Shown: positions 1 through 6,363 of the stretch, piece by piece
How the letters are laid out: every line of letters begins with the position of its first letter
How positions within the stretch are numbered: the stretch's first letter is position 1
Source of the DNA: an uncultured Desulfobulbaceae bacterium
Lineage (GTDB): Bacteria > Desulfobacterota > Desulfobulbia > Desulfobulbales > Desulfobulbaceae
Length of the DNA stretch: 6,792 bases
Assembly: GCA_947260045.1 (NCBI GenBank)
Contig: CAMYOP010000152.1
Span: 1 to 6,792, forward strand
Reading direction: 5' to 3'
The notes under the pieces: generated by a model
Database searches by the model: none
What the model was told of the DNA's origin: nothing
Seen by the model: only the letters and a program-made list of their open reading frames with translations
Made by a program: the position numbers and the translations under genes

Positions 1-1598
1 GTTAAAGCTCCTGCCGCCATTGAAAGAAGAACTGCACCTGGTATGAGAAGGTCGCCTGGTAAAATTTCAGAACTTTTAATCCAGGTGCGGACGAGTCTGT
101 ATGCAGGCTCAGCACCTAATAATATCAAAAGCAATTCAAAGGTTAAGGCGGAAAACAGAAAGGAAATCGCGCCAAAACCACCCAACATGGCCGCTCGGCT
201 CTCCATTTTGAAATCAGCATAAATGGCACCAAACCCTAGTGCCATTGCCACAACTGTCCAGGTTATAATAAGACCCGTAACAACAGAAATCCAAAGCATG
301 GGCCCCTCAATATGCAGCATTTTATTGCTTGCCACAAGTAATATCAGGGTAAGGATTGTAAAAGGAACGACGTAGAAAAGGTATTTGTAGAGAATGTATT
401 TATAAAGGGGTACTGGGGAACTGTGGATAAAATCAAAGCCGCCTCCTTCTGCACTAATTGATGGATAGACAAAGCGCGCGCTGAGCGAAGCAATCATAAA
501 CCCTGTAAGGCCGATGTTTGCATAGCCGATAAGATTGGTAATATAATCAACTGGCATGGGGGATCTGTCCAGTGGCAATACTTTGAAGTTGTAAAGATAG
601 ACAACTATAAGGGCGCCTATCAGGAAGAGTTGGGACCATTCTGTTGAATCACGTAGAAATGTTTTAATTTCTTTTCTGAAAAGCCAGAGCATAAATGAAG
701 GACGGTACTTTATTTCACGAAAAGTACGGGAGCCACCAAATGACTCTTGTGCTTTTGAAAAACCAGAGAAAAACATGCGCTCCATTATCCATTCACCAAG
801 GAATAAACAGATAAAAGGGGTGATGCATAGAATGGCGAGCAGTAGAACGTCAATGCGACCATCTTGCAGGTAATAGGTCAGAGTATTAGCTGCCCAGCCT
901 GGTGGGAGAAGAGGAGCTGCGGGCGTGGACATAGACGAAAGGTATTCAATGAAATCGGGGAAACGTTCTGGGTCTGCAAGCTCTTCCGGCCGAATGAGGC
1001 GGAATACCATATAGAGTAAAATGCCAAAAAGAAGTGAGAGGTAAAAGACTATATCTTTGGTCCGTTTTGCGGGGAACAGGTTCACGAGAATAACGGTTGT
1101 GCCCAGGCCTATACCTGATGCGGTCAGAGCTGTAGCTGTTACTGTGAGAAAAAGAAGGGGCCAGTACATGAAGCCGGCCTGAAAGATGACACCATAGGCT
1201 CCATAAACAGGGAGAGAAAAAACAATCATCATCCAGGATGTATAGAGCGTTGTGGTGAAATAGCGCATAACGTAGAGATTGCCGACTTTTACAGGGGCAC
1301 TGAAATATATTTCATTGTCTTGTGATAAAAACAGGGCAGAGACTCCAGACACCATGCTGGAAAAAATGAGCATGCTGAACATAATTAACCAGGACATCTG
1401 GAAAATCTTTAAGCTGAGTATCACGCCTAGATCACTTTGATTGTAAAAATATCCAATAACCCGAATGCTTATGAGGTAAAGACCTGTAAAGAGGGCTAAA
1501 CCTAAGATGGTCAGGGTAAGAGTACGGCCGGAAATCCGTCCATTTGGGATAAAACGGTTTCGGAGGCTGTATTTGAAGGGTAAGAAAAGAGAGGTCAT
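1..1598 (-). CDS. ABC-2 type exporter permease, large polytopic subunit (3' end beyond window)
   Basis: An uninterrupted minus-strand frame starts at ATG 1598-1596 and is still open at base 1, giving 532 visible residues. It is strongly hydrophobic, with about ten to twelve candidate membrane segments: roughly residues 28-50, 63-95, 118-138, 145-172, 183-200, 250-270, 322-338, 352-374, 400-422, 432-460 and 470-495. A polar cytoplasmic-looking loop at about 280-320 carries the charged stretch FRKEIKTFLRDSTEWSQ, and 'FVYPSISAEGGGFDFIHSSP' lies at about 376-395. These features resemble the family called putative ABC exporter (ABC_tran_2/ABC_export type), whose members are about 530-560 residues, so probably little is missing. 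The start overlaps the ATPase stop by four bases (ATGA) and has no good Shine-Dalgarno sequence, which suggests translational coupling. Inferred role: inner-membrane pore of an exporter energised by the upstream ATPase. The substrate cannot be told from the sequence. Confidence 0.87.
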   Translation of the reverse strand, partial: MTSLFLPFKYSLRNRFIPNGRISGRTLTLTILGLALFTGLYLISIRVIGYFYNQSDLGVILSLKIFQMSWLIMFSMLIFSSMVSGVSALFLSQDNEIYFSAPVKVGNLYVMRYFTTTLYTSWMMIVFSLPVYGAYGVIFQAGFMYWPLLFLTVTATALTASGIGLGTTVILVNLFPAKRTKDIVFYLSLLFGILLYMVFRLIRPEELADPERFPDFIEYLSSMSTPAAPLLPPGWAANTLTYYLQDGRIDVLLLAILCITPFICLFLGEWIMERMFFSGFSKAQESFGGSRTFREIKYRPSFMLWLFRKEIKTFLRDSTEWSQLFLIGALIVVYLYNFKVLPLDRSPMPVDYITNLIGYANIGLTGFMIASLSARFVYPSISAEGGGFDFIHSSPVPLYKYILYKYLFYVVPFTILTLILLVASNKMLHIEGPMLWISVVTGLIITWTVVAMALGFGAIYADFKMESRAAMLGGFGAISFLFSALTFELLLILLGAEPAYRLVRTWIKSSEILPGDLLIPGAVLLSMAAGAL

Positions 1599-2389
1599 TT
1601 TTTTTGAAGAACTGCTATTACCTGTTGGAGTTCCCATGCCCCGGTCAGTTCAAGAAAAATATCCTCAAGTTGACCCGATCTGTCTTTGCCAGCTTCTCTG
1701 CGAAGGCTCTCCATGTCACCGGTTATGCGTAGTTTTCCTTCTTTTATTATTCCTATACGATTACAGAGTTCTTCGGCAATTTCCAGAGAATGGGTAGAGA
1801 GAAAAATAGTTGTGCCTTCTCGGGCCCTCTGTTTAAAAAGCTCTTTAACAATTTTAGCCGATTTTGGATCAAGACCTACCATGGGTTCATCGATAATCAG
1901 AAAGGGCTGCTGCAGCATAAATACAGATGTCATGATAAGTTTTTGCCGCATGCCATGGGAATAAGATTCAATGAGGTTGTTTTTCCAGTCAATCAGGTCG
2001 AAATACTCCAAATGCTTGCTTGCTTGGGGAAGAAACTCTGTTTCTGGTACAGCATAGAGGCTTGCTATAAACTGGAGGTACTCCATCCCGCTTAGTTTTT
2101 CAAATAACCAGGGCCTGTCCGGAATATAACCGGTTATTTTTTTGCAGATTAAAGGTTCTTTTGAAAGCATATGACCACCGATGGCAACTTCACCCTCATC
2201 TGGCTTTAAAAGGCCTGCTATCATTTTAATTGTCGTTGTTTTGCCTGCCCCGTTTGGGCCGAGAAAGCCAAATATCTCTCCTGATTCGACCTTCAGGTCA
2301 AGTGCATCAACAGCTGTGTATTTTCCAAATTTTTTTGTAAGGTTCTGTATTGTTATATAGCTCATAAATAGTATCTCGTCTCTGTTCAT
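1595..2389 (-). CDS. ABC transporter ATP-binding protein, ABC-2 exporter type
   Basis: This is a complete 264-residue nucleotide-binding subunit. Visible motifs are Walker A GPNGAGKT at 44-51, the signature YSHGMRQK at 143-150 (the SHGM variant usual in ABC-2/EcsA-like ATPases rather than LSGGQ), Walker B FLIIDEP at 163-169, the D-loop GLDP at 172-175 and the switch His200 in STHS. The Q-loop region reads GYIPDRPWLFEKLSG (88-101), with no glutamine at the usual place, which I recall as common in this subfamily. The upstream ATG (2389) has poor ribosome-binding sequence. Family members normally begin close to the 'YITIQNLTKKFG' stretch, so Met9 (2365-2363), preceded by a weak GACGAG nine bases away, is an equally good start and would give 256 residues. 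The gene lies 41 bases after the transglutaminase-like gene and overlaps the permease by four bases. It should hydrolyse ATP at the cytoplasmic face to drive the permease. Confidence 0.95.
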   Translation of the reverse strand: MNRDEILFMSYITIQNLTKKFGKYTAVDALDLKVESGEIFGFLGPNGAGKTTTIKMIAGLLKPDEGEVAIGGHMLSKEPLICKKITGYIPDRPWLFEKLSGMEYLQFIASLYAVPETEFLPQASKHLEYFDLIDWKNNLIESYSHGMRQKLIMTSVFMLQQPFLIIDEPMVGLDPKSAKIVKELFKQRAREGTTIFLSTHSLEIAEELCNRIGIIKEGKLRITGDMESLRREAGKDRSGQLEDIFLELTGAWELQQVIAVLQKK

Positions 2390-2430
2390 ACTTCTTGGGG
2401 GACAAGGACCTTTTTGCTGCGCAACGTTTG

Positions 2431-3903
2431 TTAGTGGGAACTTGGTTCTTCACTCCTTGATTCATCATTTAGTATTGCAATTTGCATGGTGCCGATCAGG
2501 GCTCCAATTTTTATCTGCTGATCCATTTCGCCACTGGCAATTCTGATATGAGTCAAGTCAGCAGGGACTTGGTTGAGCGTGGTGTCAACACTAAGGCGAG
2601 TTCCATTTATACATGTTTCATTCCAGGCATGATAATAAAAAGCACCGCGATGGAGCGTGACTCCAGTCGCAATTGATGTTGGTATGTCAAGACTTCTGGC
2701 AAGCGCAGCAAATAAGGCTGCGTGTTCATTACAATCTCCTTTTTTAGTGTGCAGAGTTGTAAGTGCGTCCGGCAGGCCTATTACCGGGCGTTTTTCAAGG
2801 TTGTGGAAGAGCCATTTTGACAGGAGCTTTACTTGTTGCAAACGGTCTGTTTCTGATCCTATGATTTTTCCGGCAAGAGTTTGTATATCCGGATGTTTTG
2901 CCTGTATATAAGGACTTGGTAGCAAATGCTTATCATCTTGACAGAAATTATTATGCTGGACCTTTGTCGTTAGGGCAGAAAATTGTTCGCGCCTGATTGT
3001 CAGGAAATTTTGGTCAAGGCTCTGGCGTCCTCCAATAAGATCGAATTCAATGTCTTCGGGTAAGGTCAACTGGTATATGGCTGACGTGGCATTTTTTTCC
3101 GGAATGCTTCCAGTGAAGTGGACAGCAACGGCGCTGAGCAGTTCGCTTGTATCGCTTGCGATGTCGAGAGCTTTAGATTTGGCTTCGGCTAAGAATTCAA
3201 AGCCTGCAGCTGATTGTTCTTTGATTACTTTTCCCTCATCGTTAAGCCAGAAGTTTATTCGCACTCCGGAAAAGGTTTTGGCAAAATGATGAAGGTTATA
3301 AACCCGGCTCTGGATCAGAACTTTTTCTTTACCCAGATACTCAATGATTGACTCCTGACCCGTGAGTGAAACAGGATCAAAAGAAGACGTTTTTATTTTA
3401 TCTCCTTTTTCGGATAATTTTTTCAGGAGGTACAGTCGGCTATTGGTTGCAAGTCGCGGAGTTTGAGAGAGCGTCAGCTGATCTTTAATGGTCGACCGAC
3501 CAGTATCCAGCGTGTAAGAGATTTGTTTTCCTGCAACCTTGCCAGTGGCTTCCATTTTATAAAAAGGCGAGTGAAAGCGAAAGGAAAAGTCATGAAGTCC
3601 AAGTGACTCGTCAAGACGTGCTTCCAGGAACATTTTGACAGTTTGGGTGGAATCAAGAACAGTGAGGTTGAAAAGAGCCTGCTGCTTTAGAGAAAATGTA
3701 TTATTTGGACCAGGAGACAGTTCCTCAAAAACATAGCCAATACGTTTTTCTTTGAACCAGACACCGTAATAATGTTCCTGTCTTGCTTTTTCAACCACCA
3801 GTGCCTCTGTATCGGTAAATTCCTCAATGAGGTATTCTCGACTGATCAGGGCAATAATTAATATGGTCCATATAAAGACCAGGGATAATTTAATTTTTTT
3901 CAA
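2431..3903 (-). CDS. Membrane-anchored transglutaminase-like (papain-fold) domain protein
   Basis: This 490-residue protein starts with a short basic stretch and one hydrophobic segment (about 6-20), read as an uncleaved anchor or signal peptide that would place the rest in the periplasm. Residues about 45-310 form a variable, beta-rich-looking region I do not recognise. The C-terminal part (about 335-455) is a transglutaminase-like core with a complete triad: Cys391 in KKGDCNEHAALFAALAR, His425 in YYHAWNE and Asp440 in SVDTTLNQ. The tail 'ADLTHIRIASGEMDQQ' followed by 'IGALIGTMQIAIL' resembles the conserved end of related proteobacterial proteins. Such domains can be cross-linking enzymes, cysteine peptidases or amidases, and the reaction here is not known. 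The start is TTG (3903-3901): a TAG stop lies two codons upstream and the first in-frame ATG is at residue 91, inside conserved-looking sequence. No clear Shine-Dalgarno precedes it. It is the first gene of the cassette with the ABC exporter, which suggests a shared substrate. Confidence 0.9.
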   Translation of the reverse strand: MKKIKLSLVFIWTILIIALISREYLIEEFTDTEALVVEKARQEHYYGVWFKEKRIGYVFEELSPGPNNTFSLKQQALFNLTVLDSTQTVKMFLEARLDESLGLHDFSFRFHSPFYKMEATGKVAGKQISYTLDTGRSTIKDQLTLSQTPRLATNSRLYLLKKLSEKGDKIKTSSFDPVSLTGQESIIEYLGKEKVLIQSRVYNLHHFAKTFSGVRINFWLNDEGKVIKEQSAAGFEFLAEAKSKALDIASDTSELLSAVAVHFTGSIPEKNATSAIYQLTLPEDIEFDLIGGRQSLDQNFLTIRREQFSALTTKVQHNNFCQDDKHLLPSPYIQAKHPDIQTLAGKIIGSETDRLQQVKLLSKWLFHNLEKRPVIGLPDALTTLHTKKGDCNEHAALFAALARSLDIPTSIATGVTLHRGAFYYHAWNETCINGTRLSVDTTLNQVPADLTHIRIASGEMDQQIKIGALIGTMQIAILNDESRSEEPSSH

Positions 3904-3991
3904 ATACTAAGTCCGCTGAGCTGGAGGTTTAAGGGCTGTATCTGACCATCTTAAAGCTGATACATTTTTTGTCAGTATACAGGAAGCATAG

Positions 3992-4345
3992 TTGCCCTGG
4001 AATAGAATTATATTATTTGCAAGACATTTTGGGGTGAAGAGCTATTTTTGTTGAATTTGATCGAAGTTTTTTGTACTTATAAGAGTTTATTTTTTGGGTT
4101 TGCAAAGTTTGTGGAGTAACTATTTGCCTTCTTTTTTAATGATTCAGTGAAAATGGGTTTCCCTCTCGACTATTTACGTTTGGTATCATTTAAAATACCA
4201 GAATAAAATGATTAATTATACTCTTGGGAAGAGTGGCCTGGATCTGCTGCTTGTTCCTGGTGGCTGTTGGAAACAAACAGTCAGCAACTTTGAGGTTATG
4301 AATTGACTTTTTTTTTACAGATGAAGCACAAGGTGACGTGTCATA
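3992..4345 (+). pseudogene. Probable decayed DJ-1/PfpI (ThiJ-like) family gene, 5' two-thirds only
   Basis: No intact frame exists here, but ordered fragments resemble the N-terminal half of a DJ-1/PfpI protein. AGGAAG (3981-3986) precedes a TTG at 3992 by five bases. That frame reads N-R-I-I-L-F (4001-4018), like the usual first beta strand. After a frame change, 4036-4098 reads EELFLLNLIEVF followed by CTYKSLFFG, comparable to the family's 'FEELDxxGPxEVF'. Returning to the first frame, 4208-4303 reads MINYTLGKSGLDLLLVPGG and then CWKQTVSNFEVMN, comparable to 'PDYTL...DxLxVPGGxGTRxxxxN'. A TGA at 4304 sits where the family often has Trp, and a TAG follows at 4343. The spacing between the 'EVF' and 'VPGG' blocks (about 59 codons) is near the family's (about 45). 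The nucleophile-cysteine elbow is absent. All alignments are from memory and short, in AT-rich DNA, so chance similarity is possible. The alternative is plain spacer with a 32-codon ORF (4208-4306). Confidence 0.42.
4181..4200. repeat. Short inverted repeat, 6-bp arms
   Basis: TGGTAT and ATACCA form perfect 6-base arms around an 8-base AT-rich centre. The repeat is 176 bases upstream of the homocysteine methyltransferase-MTHFR start and inside the proposed gene relic. It could be an operator half-site pair or a weak hairpin. There is no run of T after it, so it is not a convincing terminator. A repeat this short can occur by chance. Confidence 0.25.
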
Positions 4346-4375
4346 GTTTTTATTCAAGTAAACAAAAGTATTGTC

Positions 4376-6265
4376 ATGAAGCCTGATTTTTCAGAATATG
4401 TTCGTAATCATGTAATTTTAGCAGATGGCGCCCTGGGCACCTATCTCTACGAAAAGGGCGTGGAACGTGAAAAAAATCTTGATTTGCTCAATGTTCAGGC
4501 CCCTGAGCTTATTTTTAGTGCTCATGAAGAGTACATACGCGCTGGCAGTCAATTAATTGAAACCAATACCTTTGGTGCTAATCGCTTTAAACTGCTTGAG
4601 GTAGGGGCAGATGAACAAGTTTTTGAAATAAACCGTGCGGGTGCAGCAATTGCGGTAAAAGCCGCTGGTCATCAAGTCTATGTTGCCGGTTCAGTTGGTC
4701 CCTGCGGTATTGATTTTCCGTTAGAAGAGGAAGATGTCAGTCAGCAGGAAATCAGAGATGCTTTTGCCACCCAGATGACTGGTCTTGCTGAAGGTGGGGT
4801 CGATTTGATTATCCTGGAAACCTTTTCCAGTCTGACCGAAATACTGCTTGCTATAGAAATTGCCAGGCAAGCTGTTCCTGATCTTCCCCTTATAGCCCAA
4901 ATGGTATTTCCTGCACGTGGAACGACTGTACGTGGAGCGGATGCCTTAAGTTGTGGACGAAAAATGGCTGCCGCTGGTGCAACCGTTGTTGGTACAAATT
5001 GTGGTCGGGGAATTGATGCAATGGTTATGGCCATTGAAAAGATGAGCATTACAGCTGAGGAAGGCGTTCCTTTATCTGCATTCCCCAATGCCGGTATGCC
5101 AGAGATGGTCGGGCATAGGATGATTTACCCTGCCCAGCCTTCTTATATGGCTGCCAGGTCAAGTGAAATGGTTAAGTATGGAGTTCGCTTAATTGGTGGC
5201 TGTTGTGGGACCACACCTGATCATATCCAGGAGTTTCGCTCAACGCTGAAAATAAAGCCTGTAAGAATACGCGGTGCGCGCATCCAGACAGTAGAGGAAG
5301 AGGTTGAGGCTAAAAGTTCTTCTACAAAACCCGGTGGTTTTCTAAGCACCCTGCAGTCTGGTCGCCTGCCGATAGTTGTTGAGCTTGACCCTCCTACTCA
5401 TCTAGACGTGGATGGAGTCTTGAAAGGTGCCCAGGAATTGACAGCAGCAGGTGTTGATGCAGTTTCTCTGGGTGAAAATCCCCTGGCCATTTTAAGAACC
5501 GGAAATTTAGGAATGGCTGCCCGCATAAGGCAAGAGACTGGCATTCAGACCATCATTCACCAGACTGGTAGAGATATTAATGCTCTTGGGCTCCAATCCA
5601 GAATGATGGAGGCCCATCTCCTTGGAATAGAGGCTGTTCTGGCAGTAAGTGGAGATTCCGCCAGTTCCACCGATCAACCAGGAGTAAGCGGTGTTTTTGA
5701 CATGCGCTCGTATGGCCTTTTACGGATGCTTAGCCAGCTCAATCGAGGTCATAACCAGGCTGGCAGATCTATTAAAAAACAAACAAATTTTTCCATTGGC
5801 GCAGCTTTTAGTTTCAGGCCGGAAAATCCAACAACCCAGATAAATCGTCTGGAACGAAAAGTAGGCTTTGGTGCTCGTTTTGCAATGACCCAACCTTTGT
5901 TTTCAAAAGAAGTTGTTGAACAGATGCTGGAAAAAACGAAAAACGTCGATATTCTCATTTTTCCAGGGATTTTTCCATTGATCTCTTCTCGTAATGCCGA
6001 GTTTTTACATAATGAGGTGCCTGGTATCTCAGTACCGGAAATGTTGCGCAGACAACTTGCAAAATTTGAGGATGTTGCTGATCAAAGAAAAGCAGCCCTG
6101 GACTATACCCATACACTTGTAGAAGAGATCGGTTCCTTTATCGATGGTTTTTACCTGATAAGCCCCCTCAATAAATGGGATATTTCTCTCCGTTTTGTCA
6201 GGCAGATACGTGAGGCTGGCTGGAAGGGGAGCGGTAAAGCCGACGCGTATGCCAGTCTTGAATAA
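4376..6265 (+). CDS. Bifunctional homocysteine S-methyltransferase / 5,10-methylenetetrahydrofolate reductase (YitJ-type fusion)
   Basis: This 629-residue cytoplasmic fusion has two domains. Residues about 8-292 are a homocysteine S-methyltransferase barrel, with DGALGTYL at 18-25, ETNTFGANR at 62-70, and the zinc ligands Cys209 (GTNCGRG), Cys276 and Cys277 (GGCCGTTPDH). A variable linker (about 295-322) leads to a methylenetetrahydrofolate reductase barrel (about 325-620). That barrel has VELDPP at 335-340 (Glu336 matching the catalytic Glu), GRDIN at 398-402, SGD at 425-427 (Asp427 matching the flavin-contacting Asp of LRGD), TQPLFS at 505-510 and GIFPLIS at 531-537. The second domain reduces methylene-THF to methyl-THF; the first transfers a methyl group to homocysteine to make methionine. 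Length and order match YitJ of Bacillus (about 610 residues). There is no cobalamin-binding or pterin-binding domain as in MetH, so the route of the methyl group is unclear. The ATG start lacks a recognisable Shine-Dalgarno sequence but fits the family N-terminus. metK follows on the same strand. Confidence 0.95.
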   Translation: MKPDFSEYVRNHVILADGALGTYLYEKGVEREKNLDLLNVQAPELIFSAHEEYIRAGSQLIETNTFGANRFKLLEVGADEQVFEINRAGAAIAVKAAGHQVYVAGSVGPCGIDFPLEEEDVSQQEIRDAFATQMTGLAEGGVDLIILETFSSLTEILLAIEIARQAVPDLPLIAQMVFPARGTTVRGADALSCGRKMAAAGATVVGTNCGRGIDAMVMAIEKMSITAEEGVPLSAFPNAGMPEMVGHRMIYPAQPSYMAARSSEMVKYGVRLIGGCCGTTPDHIQEFRSTLKIKPVRIRGARIQTVEEEVEAKSSSTKPGGFLSTLQSGRLPIVVELDPPTHLDVDGVLKGAQELTAAGVDAVSLGENPLAILRTGNLGMAARIRQETGIQTIIHQTGRDINALGLQSRMMEAHLLGIEAVLAVSGDSASSTDQPGVSGVFDMRSYGLLRMLSQLNRGHNQAGRSIKKQTNFSIGAAFSFRPENPTTQINRLERKVGFGARFAMTQPLFSKEVVEQMLEKTKNVDILIFPGIFPLISSRNAEFLHNEVPGISVPEMLRRQLAKFEDVADQRKAALDYTHTLVEEIGSFIDGFYLISPLNKWDISLRFVRQIREAGWKGSGKADAYASLE

Positions 6266-6277
6266 GCCATCATGTGA

Positions 6278-6336
6278 TAACTTGCCGAAATAACACTCGT
6301 ATTAACACTATACTTTTTAACGCTGAATCATTAACC
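6278..6336 (+). repeat. Iterated TAAC motifs in the metK leader
   Basis: TAAC occurs at 6278, 6291, 6303, 6318 and 6332, spaced 13, 12, 15 and 14 bases apart. Two copies are identical over seven bases (TAACACT at 6291 and 6303) and the third differs by one base (TAACGCT at 6318). The second overlaps a TATACT (6309-6314) that could serve as a -10 box, though no good -35 lies at the right distance. The copies could be regulator half-sites on one face of the helix or coincidence. The leader shows no recognised SAM, SAH or cobalamin riboswitch signature and no strong terminator hairpin after the preceding gene. Confidence 0.3.
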
Positions 6337-6351
6337 TCTCATTAGATTCGC

Positions 6352-6357
6352 AAGGAG
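6352..6357 (+). promoter_or_regulatory. Ribosome binding site of metK
   Basis: AAGGAG lies six bases before the metK ATG. It is the strongest Shine-Dalgarno sequence in the window, in contrast to the weak or absent ones before the other genes, which fits high expression of an essential enzyme. Confidence 0.85.
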
Positions 6358-6363
6358 CATCAA

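Noticed and set aside
1507..2095. Plus-strand open frames overlapping the ABC genes
   Set aside because: They are antisense to frames with clear ABC ATPase and permease motifs, and their translations show no family features.
4007..4036. Perfect TATAAT on the minus strand (4012-4007) as a -10 box for the transglutaminase/ABC operon
   Set aside because: The position 16-18 bases upstream reads CACCCC-like, with no -35 resemblance, and the region is AT-rich enough to give the hexamer by chance.
4234..4250. Sigma-54 type promoter (TGGCCTG...TGC) upstream of the methionine gene
   Set aside because: The GG and GC elements do not fall exactly 10 bases apart, and the sequence lies inside the best-matching part of the proposed DJ-1/PfpI relic.
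4208..4306. Independent 32-residue small protein gene
   Set aside because: It has no ribosome binding site, and its sequence is better explained as an internal fragment of a DJ-1/PfpI-like protein interrupted by TGA.
4303..4331. TTGACT (4303-4308) as a -35 box for the homocysteine methyltransferase-MTHFR gene
   Set aside because: At 16-18 bases downstream the sequence is GCACAA-like, nothing near TATAAT. The -35 match alone is weak support.
4741..5088. Minus-strand open frame within the homocysteine methyltransferase domain
   Set aside because: It is antisense to the conserved zinc-methyltransferase barrel and shows no motif or ribosome binding site of its own.
6266..6363. SAM, SAH or cobalamin riboswitch in the metK leader
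   Set aside because: No conserved riboswitch core or paired stems were found by eye, and the 98-base gap is short for most of these classes.
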